Source: Homalodisca vitripennis (taxonomy: Eukaryota > Arthropoda > Insecta > Hemiptera > Cicadellidae). Taken from it: a DNA stretch of 64,000 bases. The notes beneath the pieces are model-generated. The model was not told the origin of the DNA and made no database searches. It was given only the letters and a program-made list of their open reading frames with translations. The position numbers and the translations under genes were made by a program. Positions 50,050 to 63,234 of this stretch are shown here, one piece after another; the first letter of the stretch is position 1; every line of letters starts with the position of its first letter. The stretch spans positions 62,001-126,000 of the forward strand of contig NW_025777949.1 in assembly GCF_021130785.1 (NCBI RefSeq), read 5' to 3'.

Positions 50050-51980
50050 TCTCTACACGAAATTGAATATTTCAACCCTCGAGCTTGATGAGCTTCCCTG
50101 AAGCTCTGCCTATTAATCAAACATATATAATTCGTATTGACTATTTAAAATGTGTACACTAAACTTCAAACTCATTAGGTTGAACATTTGTGCGATACAA
50201 AACCATCAGTTCCTCATATCTCTTCCTAGGATATTACAATAAAATACGAATTTTGAAATTATTGAATAAAGTAAAACTGCTGTTTGATTTTGATTCAATT
50301 CTCTTTAATGACGTAGTATTGTAAAAACAATCATAACTATCGTTTCCGATTTTGTTACACCAGCAGTTTAAGGCACATTTATAAAAAGCTATTAAACTAT
50401 ATTCTATTAAATATATCAAATCTTATTAGTATGTCTTTAAATTTGAATTCAATTGTAAGAATTAAAGCTACTCGATTTAATAAATTTATATCCAACTATG
50501 TAATCATAAATTAATTATATTATCATAAAAATATGTATGATATCAGAGGTCTTATAAACTAAAATACATAACACCTATAGCTGGTTAATATTCAATAATA
50601 TATGAAACCGTGAATTATTGCATACCAGTATAGAACTGTTAACATCGTGTTAGACAGCCTAGTCATTAAATTATAATGAAATCAGTAGCGGACATGTACA
50701 TGCCATACTACTAGATAATGTATCTATCTTGTTTACATTACGAGGTCATCCTACACAAATTGTAACTAGGGTACATTGGATGAGTTCCCACATTTAACTG
50801 CAGTTCTCTGATTCACAATGCAACAGCTCTGGAGTTAATTGCTCTGTTTACATAATGATTTGATCTGAATTCAGCTCTGCACCGTGATATTGGATTTATA
50901 TGCTTAGTAATAATAAGACTTGAATTAACTTCTTATTCATGACACAATGTGCATCTTTATATGTGCTACTTAATTTAATAATCGTTACATTCATAATATT
51001 GAAGACCATAAGAACAAGCTTAACAAAATAATAATATTGCTTTTATTTCAAATGTAACCTTGTTAATATTGGGATTTGCTATAGCACACTTTAAAACAAT
51101 GTCAGTATCCATGAATGCATGAGGTCAATTACGGTATTGAAGAGTTCGTTCGTGCAAAATATTCTACGAAACTTCAATTAATTCACTAAAGTAATCTGTT
51201 GATATACGTCGTGGCGCTTCAAAGTATTAATGAAGTAGCTTGAACTTGAATGAATATTGAGATCCTCGATATAAAAAACAAATGCCAATTCTTCCGAGAA
51301 ACATATTAAGGTAAATATCTGGAAGCTACTGTCACGCGTGTCTCACATTAGGAACGTTAAATTACAAGTAAGAGGGAAAACTTACACATAGTTTAGTCTA
51401 TTTTTCTCTGCCAACTGGCTAAACGTCACTAAACTTTGGAAAAGATCGGTAGGTGTCTGTACGGGCCGATAGAAACTGGACCATAAACAGGGGTTGAAAT
51501 GGTTTCCTTGTATACAATTTCTTACGGCCCATTCTAGGATTTACCACAATCATGATCCTCCAGACTCACGTAGGCAGAGTATTCCCACTTTAGGAACAAG
51601 CAGAAATACTTATATTACACTCCACAGAAAAAGTTGTTCTATAAATATGTAAATTAAAAAGATAAAGTAGGCCGTAGAAACAACTGTAATAATTACTTTT
51701 AATTGCATATAGAAAGAGTACGTAAATGCCCAATAGTGCAGATCAAGCAAATAAAAATGAGGTCCATAGATCGATTTTTCTTGAGATAAACTTGTAAAAA
51801 TAAACGCAAAGCCATCTTAGTGATAGCTATACAAAATTTACAAAAAATTAAAATTATTAATTTTCGATATAAAATACCCTAAATCACAGGTTTTACAAAA
51901 TATCGAATTGAGGGACATGTGCATTGTAGAACTCTTTTTGGCTGAAAGTTGGCGAATGCTATCACTGGAAGGGCTGATAA
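50050..51980. other. AT-rich non-coding stretch
   Basis: No supported gene or repeat. Confidence 0.55.
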
Positions 51981-51984
51981 TTCG

Positions 51985-52290
51985 TATCTATCTATACCTG
52001 TCTGTTCACGCGATATCTCGAAATATAATAATTGAGATATAGATTTAAAAAATTTGCATGAGGCTTCATTTATATACATGAAACACTGAGTTCAAAAGTA
52101 AATGTCTCTCCGTAGGACATTGCTGAGCGTTAGTAAATACTTTTACATGTGGGTAAATATGATTGTACGAGAAAAGTCAGAATACATAATTATTTAATAA
52201 AACAGAGTAAAATCAAAAGTTTTTACTAAAGCTTATATACTGTGTTATCTGAAAGACATATCGTGAGTGAAATGAGCTATATACATTTCA
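51985..52290 (+). repeat. Interspersed repeat family R1 copy
   Basis: TATCTATCTATACCTGTCTG, CGATATCTCGAAATA, TTTGCATGAGGCTTCATTTA, TTGCTGAGCGTTAGTAAATA in the same order as at 15.1 and 22.7 kb. Confidence 0.65.
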
Positions 52291-55235
52291 AGTATTTAAC
52301 GTACAATCTAAATGAATTCTGTTACGCAACACGTAGGTAATGGCTTGTTACTAGGCCTTTTATTGTTAATACTCCAACAACAAATTATTCAATAAATATT
52401 CAAAGTATGAGGAAAAAGAGATAATATTTATTTTTTATTCGTTGTATAAATAACGACATGGAAACATGGATAATAACAAAAAAGCAAATTGTTTTTGACG
52501 AAATTTATAAATGTTTACTAGAACAATAAGATATATTAAGGAACTGATATATAAGAAAATACTATATTAGTATGTGTTGATAATGGCACTTTCAATATGC
52601 CTAGCTGTTACATTTCTTAAGTTTACATTTTTGCAGATTCTTTTAAGGGGAACAGACAATTTAGTCAATGCCCAGTTTACGAAATTTGATGACTCAAATG
52701 CTAATATAATTTTCTTTGTCTGATATCCCATATATTTTATTTTTTTTTTAAACAATCGTTTCTCTCCAGTACTTACAGTGTACAGGAACAAGTTTAAATT
52801 AAACCAAAATGTTTTGAGAGATACTTCCAACTGTAAGAAATGAAAACTGTTAATAATACTGTTATACAAACATTATTAAGAGTGGGTGTGAAAAAAAAAA
52901 TAATCTTGAACAATACACTTCTGTGTGGTTTTAACACCGGAGAAATCCAATTGTACACATGAGTAAGCCGGTAAGGAATCTGCTCATTGGTGCAGTTCTC
53001 TGATAAACCGCGTTCTTTATATTTATATGTGATCATTTTTGCAACACTTTCTTTCAGACTGGAACGTATTGCAAAATAAACAATAGCTCAACATAATTTC
53101 CAATGATTTATGTACTTACAAGAGTTTCGCTGTTTACTATCTAGATACAGTACATAGTAACTTAACATTTACTAATACTTAGTAACTTGTCACCATTGAA
53201 GTAAAAGTATAGCATCAATAACATTTTGATGAATATAATATTTTTAATAATAGAATATATAACACATAAAACAGGTACAGTTTCACTTCAAAACTTTATA
53301 TTTGAATTTTTATTGCATAAGAGGTATACTAAAAGTACAAATTATATTTAGTGGTAAAGGGAGTATACTATTTAGTTAAAAACGAGACTTAATTCATTTA
53401 AAAAATTTGCCAATAAATTTGGTGGTAAAATTTTACCGCACTTTTTTGTAACTAATTTGTCAGCGAAGAAATTATCTGCAAAAAAGTATCGAAATATACG
53501 TTAGATTACTTGGAAAGACAAGATTAGATACGAAAAAGGAATTATAAGTAACAAACATTTTAATATATTTTAATATTCTTTCAGTAGTTGCCTTAATGTT
53601 TTGGGAAAGTCACCTAGATCTAGATGGTTGTATTATGCCAAAAAATCCTCCAGACTGCATCGATTTAAGGCATTTCTCTAAAGTTCATGCGCATTCAAGT
53701 GAAATAATCTCTAGACCCTTTTCAAGGAGCTCGTTTTTACAATTTTGTTTTGTGTTTTCCTTTCATTCACCCACAACATTTCGCATTAAAGAGTTTGCAT
53801 GATTATACCGTATTAAGGTATGCGTTACGTTTATACGAATGAAATCATTCGCTATGTGCGATTTTTGGAAAAGAGGTATTATCACTTATTAGTGGTATTT
53901 TAATACCAATACAGTAGAAACGGTGGGTCAGAAAAAGGATACGAATAATTTCCAACTACATAACAGATGGTATCGATGAAACATATGTAAAATTCGAACT
54001 AGTTCATTCTAATTTGTCATTAAATTAGTTAAAAATTTAAAATAGAATTCCGCTTGGAACGCATTTGAGTTTAGTAAAGGATTATTAACGCAAAAAAAGT
54101 AAAAGGTGGTCTTTGGTACTCAATATCACGTAAAGAAGGTTAAAAGAAAAGAAGTAAGATGATATATTGTATGATATGTACAAAAGAGTAGTGAATAATT
54201 ACTTTAAACGTTTTAATAACAGTGAACATGTGAATACTACTAATCTCATAGTTCACGATTAATATACTTAAAACATAGTGGTGATACAAAATGAGATACA
54301 TAATTTCCAACAATTTATTATTAACCAATATGAATGTTGTTAAACGTAAATTAGCCTATTAAATTGTGAATCACCTGATTTTGTAAAATAAAAGTACAAA
54401 AACATTGGGCGTAATTCCCTGAAATATTTCTTGATTTAATGACTATACATAGAGTTGTATAAAATACCACTTTAGCACACATTTATAACAAACTGTGAAA
54501 TAAATATTCCTGCATAAGTTGTGCGTTTAATATATTAATAATTTATTTAAATAGAACCACCTGAAACGATACATCATATTGTTTTTAGACTATGATTTAA
54601 ATTCATATATTTCAATTTTACATTTAAACTCTCAAGGTATTTATCGAATTAAAGTTATTGCGCTAATCTATCCTCAATTAATATCTCTTTAAAGTACTTT
54701 AAATAAAACTACTATTGTCAGCATTCATTAGCCTCAAACATATGTATAAATTCTAATATAGAAAGAGATCGTCATACTATGAGAAAATCTGATTTTAAGT
54801 AAAATTTCAATCTATGACAAATCTTTCCTGCTACTTAACCTATATATTTTATATAAACCTTGTCTTATCCATACACTTTTAAAATTCACTGGTAAACTAC
54901 TGAAAAATCTGAGGTAAAGATTTGAAAAGCATTAATATTTCATTAACAAAATTAATGTTGTAATAAATGCGGCCCAAATAAGAGTATATATTCAGATTCA
55001 CTCCAAATATTGCAGTAATAATATTTTGCAATAATCTTAATGCCGGGAGCAATAACATTATATTGGATTAAGTGAATATTATTGGATGTTATAATCTGTA
55101 CATCATATTCTTTCGTTATTAGAAAAAAAATCCTTAATATTTTTATATAGTTTGTTGTATAACATTATTGTCTTTTACATTAAAAATACCTTGTACTTGA
55201 ATGAAGCATCTTTGAGCATTGGAAAAAGGTTTGGA
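52291..55235. other. AT-rich non-coding stretch
   Basis: Two overlapping minus-strand frames at 52567-53036 and one at 53596-53802 show no recognisable domain or consistent codon use. I see no gene. Confidence 0.5.
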
Positions 55236-55241
55236 TTATTA

Positions 55242-55401
55242 TCACTAGTAAATGAATACAACGTTTTCCAATATTACTGTTTTATTTCACAAGGCCTTTC
55301 GGAATCAATGATTTGTCTGTTGATGATTTGCCTTGATCGCGAAAGGCCTTGCGCAGCAAAAAGTAATATTGGTATTGGAAAATGTCTTCATTTACTAGTG
55401 A
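55242..55401. repeat. Long hairpin (about 61-bp arms, 38-nt loop)
   Basis: The left arm 55242-55301 begins TCACTAGTAAATGAA and ends AAGGCCTTTCG. The right arm 55340-55401 begins CGAAAGGCCTT and ends TTCATTTACTAGTGA. The arms pair along their length, with a few small indels and mismatches in the middle. The loop is 55302-55339. Weak pairing continues about 8 bp outward. Confidence 0.9.
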
Positions 55402-55434
55402 TACTACTTTATTCCTTGTACTTAATTAGGTAGG

Positions 55435-57445
55435 TATACAAATAGTGTTTTATTCAGTATTGTAGGTGTCGATTAAAACTGTATTTTATGTGGTTAACTA
55501 AATTTTCCGGGACAACTCCACTCTAGTTTAAAAGGCAAAAAATAATAATCTATTTTAACTTTTATATTTATAATTTATCACAATGAATTACTTGGTCTGA
55601 AGTTTTTACATAAAACCCCCCTGAAAATAACCAATGATAACTGGAAGACATTGCAATGTTCTTATCCATTTTAGAATGATTAGAGTTTAAGTTCAAAGAC
55701 AAATATTTTTGGGTCCTGAAATCAGATAATGAAAAAGGTTATATGCGTGAGAGCATTTAGGATGTAAAATTCCAGAGTCCTATATAATGTAGTTTCAATC
55801 CAGAAGTGGACATTTTACGGTACACATTACTTAAAAGTGAGTTATTAATGAGGTTCAGAACAACGTATTGGTTGGCTGTTAATTTTGATCTATAGCACAA
55901 AAAGTATTTCTTGTTAAAATGGAATATATTTCACTCGACATAGTAGAAAATTAACTTCTAGTCATTGAATAGATGCTATGATAAATAAACTGAATACATG
56001 TTCTGATAAAGAAATTGAATGGGTGCTCTGATAAAGAAAATACATAAATAAATTGGACTAGACCATCTATTTCGGAATTAAAGCGTCCACTTTCGGCTAC
56101 TATTATGGACTTGTAGTTCATGCTAGTTATGGTACCTGTAGTCTGTTAAGTTCATATATACATTAATCAAATTTCATCTTTCTCAGTCAGCTGGAAGGTG
56201 AAAAACTAAGTATGATTATTGATATATGATTATATATAGATATTGTAGCAAAATTTCTGAGACCTTAATACAAAATATGAGAAACTGAATAAATAATACA
56301 TTAATTATTGTTAAATTAATCACATGTCTGCAACGAATGCGCTAGGTATTATAATTGTAAACTATATTTTATAATATTAAGCGGTAAAATTTAAATTTCT
56401 ATATGGCAATATATTAGCAAAAAACAGAGTACCTTCATATTTCACTCATACGGGTTTTACTTATATACATAACTGACAAAAGCATAGTGTAATAGGTACT
56501 GTGATTACCGCAAGATCACTCAATTAAACAACGTGCTTGCAAGCAGCCCGCTTACCCAAGCACTGACATATGTTCAGGCGGCTAAGTATTGAAGTGTGCT
56601 TCTTAACTCTTAATTTGCCTCTTTCCATAAGATAGTGTATTCTTTACTTTATGAATTTTAGTGACGTATTCAAATATGTCAACACACAATCAAACGTCAT
56701 AAGTGTTAGGACACGTGCTTAAAAGCGGTGTTTTAATATTGAAGGCAATAAATAATATCCCAAAGTTTAGGAGAGAAGTTTGTTAAACTGGCAGCTCAGA
56801 GACTAAAATTTAGAATATCCTCACATGACACGCCTGAAGCCTCTAATATCGACCTTGTTAATTATTAACCTTATTGGAACTTTCTGTGGCATGTTAAAAT
56901 TATCATTTTCAACGTAGATCTAACATAATTCTAAGTCTCATGTAAATATGGGAGACAGAAATTCTTTATCTTAATGCTTTCGCAGTCTTAAGAGTTATTT
57001 CATAACTAAAATATTTGAAGATAATTTAATTGTTAACAAAGATTAAAATTTTAGAAAAGAAGAGGCTTTAAATTTTTATTTACGAAGGCTCGTAATGAGT
57101 ATTACTTACGCAAAAAACATCTATTCCATGATAAGTTGCATACGCTTCTATGGTCATAGTTTAATAAGTTAAATTTTATGTAAATACTTTTAAATTTATT
57201 TAGTATATGACGAAAAACAAAGTTAATTCCTAAGAAACTGACTTTACACAAGAATGAAAGTTATAATAGCTATGTTAAACTAACTAGAGTTTTATTGCAA
57301 CATGTAAATAAATAGAACGCTAATATTGCATTTTATAAGTTATTAGGAAGCCAAATAACGGGGCGCAATTTTATCAAGTCATTTTCCGATGTGCTCTAGA
57401 AATAATGGTAGTTGTGTAGGTTCTAGAGACTTAAAAATTTGTATC
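55435..57445. other. AT-rich non-coding stretch
   Basis: A GC-richer spot at 56540-56590 (AACGTGCTTGCAAGCAGCCCGC) contains the palindrome GCTTGCAAGC. No gene. Confidence 0.5.
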
Positions 57446-57449
57446 TAGT

Positions 57450-58030
57450 TATTTAGTCTAAGGACTAATCTCTTTTGACTTTGAGGCAAAAAGATGATGT
57501 GTATCTTCATAGGACCATCTGCATTTCTGTGTGGCAACTCTTAATAGAAAAGTCACAGACAGTTCAAACTTAGTGCATAGGTTAATATTTTCCCACGAAA
57601 ACAGCTATACTTTATTTATGGTCATAAATTAAAAAGGCAATCTTTAAAACATTTCTGTCCGTGCGTATGTTATTTTGTTACTGATCGACACTCAATTGTG
57701 TGGGTTATTTAACTTTGAGCTTGTACTTAACTCAAATATATTATTAACATTTGTTAACCCTTATTTGTAACATATTACATTATACTCAGTATAAATACCT
57801 AACACAGATAATATCGTTGAGTATCGCTGTTCTAGTTAGGCAGTGCATATTTTCTGAAACAAGGCAGGTAGGACGACATCTGTTTGACATCTGTAAGGAA
57901 AATGATAGACATGTGTTTGTCTCTAACGAATACAGTGACATCTTCAGCAATTTGTGAGGTAATACGTCACAAATTCAGCCAACTAACATACGTGCACCTC
58001 CCAACCATTATGCGTTAAAATCAATCTCCT
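57450..58030 (+). repeat. Minisatellite element, copy B
   Basis: 57470-57720 holds diverged minisatellite-type units (CAACTCTTAATAGAAAAG, TTCAAACTTAGTGCATAGG, CTTTATTTATGG). From 57864 the flank GGTAGGACGACATCTGTTTG, AAATGATAGACA, TTCAGCAATTTG and GGTAATACGTCAC matches 25.69-25.84 kb. Unlike copy A there are no recently expanded units. Confidence 0.7.
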
Positions 58031-58459
58031 GTCTAATTAGTTCAAGCCTGAAATAATTAATTAAAGCTATATCAAAATAGAAATAAATTGAGCTATAGAA
58101 TTAAAATTTTGCATGTAACGTAATATCCACACAGACAACGATGAATTTCTTAATGAACCCAAATTCTCTTCTGTCTGCTTGTAATTTTCACTTTGCGTGT
58201 CTTCTGTGACTTTAGCAAATCCTGTTACGTCACTATGGTCTAGCATTATCCTATTCTGTATAACTTTCAAATGAATAATTTATTTTTTAATGAATTTGAA
58301 AATGTCTAAACGTATATATTACGTTTAGTCTAAAATATTAACCTATGTCTAAATTTCAGAAAAATGGACACCTATAACCATGGTTACTGGTATTAATTGC
58401 GGTAGTAAGTAGGTATAAAAGACTGATTTAGTAATTAACTAAAAAAATAATTAATTGAC

Positions 58460-58680
58460 TACATGTACCAGAGAGTACTCTCTGACATAGACTGAGTTGA
58501 CTTGTTCGGAATTGAGGGCTACATTCTATACTCCAGTATTATAAAAGCATGCTGTCGCATCATTTTTATCGTAATTTGACATTAACGTAAAGTTATTAAT
58601 AGTAATCTAGAAAATGCATTATTGCGTAGTGCAAGAATATAACTAAATTCGTGATTGGAATAAAACTTAATAAAACTCTA
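58460..58680 (+). repeat. Dispersed repeat R3, copy 2
   Basis: Collinear with 29.52-29.73 kb (CTACATGTACCAGAGAGTAC, CGGAATTGAGGGCTACATTC, AAATTCGTGATTGG). Confidence 0.75.
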
Positions 58681-58719
58681 TCCTACGTAATAAAAAACAA
58701 ATATTTTACTTCTTTATTG

Positions 58720-58985
58720 TTACGTGGGCTCTCATCTTAATTACTTACTTTTCCCTTGAAACATCTAATACTGCTCCGGCCCAAAATATTAAACTTGGAT
58801 CTATTTATTCGGCTGAGCAGTAGCAGATAACTTGACATTGGACATTGGGTAACCATGAAGGAAATGAGAAAATAGCTAAATAGATAAATTTGAAAAGAAA
58901 TTCAATCCACCTGCGAGAGATTCTAACATATTTTATCCACGGAGACAAAAGATAGTAGACTGATTTTAATGTTTATAACATTTCT
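58720..58985 (+). repeat. Interspersed repeat family R1, partial copy
   Basis: TTCGGCTGAGCAGTAGCAG and ACCATGAAGGAAATGAGAAAATAGC match the right half of the copy at 22.8 kb. Confidence 0.55.
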
Positions 58986-59490
58986 GTCATTGAACGTGCA
59001 CTCCCACGTTTATCACCCACGTTAACTTAAAAAAAAACGTTAATTTGAACACTGCTTTAACTCATAGCTTACTGAACAGTAATGTGAATGTTTCAAGTGG
59101 CAATATATCTAGATAAAGATTTATCTTTAACACTTTGAATTCAGTATGTAACTTCATGTCTACTTAAAAGAGAATGAGTAGTACGTCCATCTATTAAGTC
59201 TGGCTCGACATCGTTAAAGCCTTCACTCGGTAGGCTAATACATTTCTCTTTTTCTGGCGAATGAATGTAAATATTTCTTCGCTTTGTGATTGTATGCCTT
59301 TCTTTCAGATATAATTTTAGAAAAATCTATAACAAAAAAACGCTAAGTGTTTTATATGCATTTTTCTGCGAAATCTGATACGTTACAAGTGGATTACCGT
59401 GTTCTAAACATTGAGATACTTAAAATGAATGTTAAATTTACGAGAAACTGTACTAAAAATAACAAATTTTTTTCTAAAACCGTACTTAAC
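58986..59490. other. AT-rich non-coding stretch
   Basis: No feature supported. Confidence 0.5.
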
Positions 59491-59494
59491 ACCG

Positions 59495-59715
59495 AAACAT
59501 GGGCGTGGATATTGAGGGTCACACTTGTTTTAAATGTAGATAATGTAATATTACCATATCGATTTGTGTAGTACCTGCCAATCAATGTTTGCAAATGTCT
59601 GGAAACTGTGTTTCATACTAGCTGAAATATTGAGGTCACAGCTGATGTATGGTAGATAAGCTAATGTTACCATACCGGTTAGTCTAGTTCCTGCCAAACT
59701 TTGATTGTAACTGTA
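59495..59715. repeat. Two-copy tandem, ~113-bp unit
   Basis: GATATTGAGGGTCACACTTG, then GTAGATAATGTAATATTACC and GTAGTACCTGCCAA (59510-59582), is repeated as AATATTGAGGTCACAGCTGA, GTAGATAAGCTAATGTTACC and CTAGTTCCTGCCAA (59626-59697). Confidence 0.8.
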
Positions 59716-61250
59716 TGTGTTAAGGTGCCTCATACTTAGCCTCTAACCCATATTGCAATACAGTTTTTGTTTTGTCTTACCAGGTTAAATAAATAATGCT
59801 TCAAAAATACTGTTCAGCTTGTATTAAAAATCTAACAAGAAAAACAACATATTTATAAACAATTGATTAAATTTTATATTAAACATAATGAGAAATTTGC
59901 TTTATGGCCAAAATTTCGGTCGTAATAGGTTAGATGTTTGTCATTGTTTTTATGTGAAGTAACAACAACAGTGACGCCAATTACAAATTTGATAGTTAAC
60001 GAGCGTAAGTTCCTGTAACTAAAAAAAGATCAAATATTCAATTATTAATTTTTAAAGATTAAAATAAAAATTCTCAAATGCAAATATTAGGTTTGCTCCT
60101 CGAAAAGAGTGTATTCAAAACGAAAGTATTACTATACTGTTAAGTTAAAAAAAAACGTTATGGGGGAGTGTGTTTAGTAATAATCATTCATATTTAAACA
60201 ATTAGTCAGATAATGGATAACAGTTTTTAATAATAATACAGTAAAATTCTGATGTTTTCAAACTTTTTATCCTTAAATATTGTAATTCATGTAAAAAATT
60301 TAACTTTATGTTTATTTAGTCACTATACCAACTATAGCAGATTACTACGGTTCAGTTGCTAATTTACTAACTAAACAACACTTTACACTTTTTTGTTTTG
60401 GGTTTGTATGTTAAAATATATCTTTTTAAGTAACTTATTTAAATAATTAATAAATAGTGTTATGAACTGTTAAGTCAGCCATTGCTACGATATAACCAAA
60501 TTTTGTAGTGTTTTAATCCAAATACACTATACAAAGTTTGCCAAATAATATGAAGTAGCCAAATGTGACGGATTATAATTGTAATGGATTAAAATTTATT
60601 CACTGGTTGTTAACTTGTTTTGCACAAACCTGATAATACTTTATAAAAATATTATTATGATTTAATTTTATTATTTTGATTTTAGTGACATCCATTCAGT
60701 CTCTTCCAATCTCTTGTATAAATTTTAACGAATTTTTATTAATAACTCTTATATAATAATACAAATAATTAAAAAAAGTATGATTATGCCAAATACATAT
60801 TCAAAACTAGTATGAGATTGAAAATGAAACAAACTTAAAATCAACATCAGTAATTTGCTAATGTGAACATTCTAGTTAAAACTTCGAATATATTTCACAG
60901 ATTAAATATTTGGTATTGGGGAAAACATTGTTAATGGTTATTCTAGATTCATATAATACGGGTGTGTCTAATAAAGGAGTAGTATTTGTCAACTTGTGTT
61001 ATATCTGTGGAAGTGTTGTACCTGGATACTCTACCATTTTGTGCAAACCAAAATCTTTGCAAAATCTTACTGGTAACGAAATCAAGACTTTAAGTTGTAT
61101 GTTCTTCATAATGCCTTCAACTGGAAGTAAAAAGAAAAGGGTATTAATAAATGCACCATTTAAAGTTTCACTCTTAATATTTATCATACAATTTTGAGGT
61201 TACCATTTTTATTATGGAAGTGCATTGTAAACACTTTTTGTACATTAAGC
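59716..61250. other. AT-rich non-coding stretch
   Basis: A 95-residue frame at 60910-61197 has balanced composition but no recognised domain. Nothing else. Confidence 0.45.
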
Positions 61251-61254
61251 TAAT

Positions 61255-61715
61255 ACTTCTTACAGTTTGGATAAAAATTTCGATGGAAAAAGTGTAAGCG
61301 GTGGAATCATTTGCTTATCTTCATGTACACACCAGTGCTTCTATTCTTTAGTTTATCCTTCTAGCTGCTAATAAAAAATTGAGAAGTGTAACATTGCACG
61401 TTTTATATATAAAATACTCTTCCTGCTGATAAAAACGTAGTTTACTTACTTTTATAAAAACGTATTTTGATATTACAAACATTGTAGTACGAATTGTTGA
61501 GTATGTGTGCTCTTTTAACATATACTAATTTTGTTAAAATATGTTTCCATCCGTTTTTAGTCACTGCCAGGGATATCATGAAAGGTTTAATCAACTTTTT
61601 TAAAACTTTCGTCCATAAACTTCAAAAGCTTCTGACCAATATTGCGTTTTTAAAATTAAATCATCTAACTGTACGTTTTAAAATGTCTTATGATAGTGGT
61701 TACATTCTTCAATAA
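61255..61715 (+). repeat. Dispersed repeat R4, copy 2
   Basis: Collinear with 31.79-32.23 kb. Shared blocks are TAAGCGGTGGAA, CTTATCTTCATGTACACACC and AGTGCTTCTAT. Confidence 0.75.
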
Positions 61716-63232
61716 AGATTTCGTTTATGTATATGCTTAAAGTTGGCTTAACTTGAGTGAAACTGCCTTGTAAATGATAACATAATATTTAAAAGAGATT
61801 ATTTTAGTTGTGTTTAAAAATATAGTGTAAGCAATGATTAAATTTTAAATTAAATGCACTATTTACAACAAAAGTTATATTTAGCCCGTTAATGCCAACA
61901 GTTTTTTAAATACAAACTTTTAAATCAAGTCATTGAATCATTGGTTTCACTTAAACATAGTTTTCAAAACAAGAGAAAAGTATTATCGTAGCTAAATGCT
62001 TGAAATTCAAAGCTTATTATAATAATACAATATTTAAATTTCTAATATTTTCTATGATGTATCAGAACTGACACCATTTAAAAGATTTTGCAGGCTTACA
62101 TTAATTTTTTGTTAATACCAGGACTGATGAAACAGTAATAAATTTTAAGGTCATTATTTCAATTAATTATTTCTTTCTTTTAACATTTCTCTTGTAACAA
62201 ATTTAAGATAAGGCACGTTTGGAAAAATGAAAAGATTTTAAAAATATATATGGCAAATATAATATTCGTAGCAAATAAAATATTATGCATTGCTTTTATT
62301 TTAAAAGCTACCCAGGAATAGGTTTTAAGAATTGAATCAGTCAGTAAAATATGACTAGTTGCGGGCTTAAAAGTAATAGCTATCGTTGCAGGATGAACAT
62401 GATGTCTTTCTTTAACATTATGTCTTCTTTAACATGATACGAAGACGTTTATACGCTAAAATTTTTATTCACACTAATCTATAAATCTATTTCTTCTCTT
62501 GACTTTAATAGGAAAACAGTGACAAAAAATTGCATACTGAACAAAACTCATTGTAATAGTTTTTTATCAAACTTTTTGCTGTTTTTCTTACATAAACTTA
62601 TTTATCAACTACAAAAAACACTGTTTTTTAAGTGTTTATAATAGTATATAAGAATTAGTAAACTACCCTTAAATAATCTTATTCATTATGACAATCAGTA
62701 ATTTTTCAGAACTGCAATTCGTGTTTCAAATAATTTTTGAACAAACTAATTATAGATAGATAGTTAAATAAATGGTTTAGTTACAAAAATAAAATTTAAA
62801 AACATGTTGTAAACATAATTTTAAAATAAGCTGTGTGCCATAACTTAAGGGTATTTAATTAGATCTCAGATTTTTTTCAAATATGAGCATATTTAATGAT
62901 TTTAAACCAAAATCTGTGGTTAAACTGAATCTTAATATTGCGTAAAATTAAAATGACAGTAAAACGACTAAAAATGTCAGTATACATATTTTAATATATG
63001 AATTATGTTGTTTTCGGTACAATGTTTATTTTCACAAATTGTATGATATTCATTTCCGTATGAAGCATAATAAATACTTTTCATAAACTTTATGTCTTTG
63101 AAAACTAATAATGGATTCAACTAATGAGTTTGGTATATTAAAAACTTTAATTTACTTGATACATGTTTTAGTAAAGAGCTTAAAAATATTTGTTTAAGTA
63201 GCAAGTGAAATCAAATTCACAATTGTAAAAAC
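61716..63232. other. AT-rich non-coding stretch
   Basis: No supported gene or repeat. Confidence 0.55.
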
Positions 63233-63234
63233 TT

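Noticed and set aside
52567..53036. Pair of overlapping minus-strand frames
   Set aside because: AT-biased, in different frames and with no recognisable domain. Probably chance.
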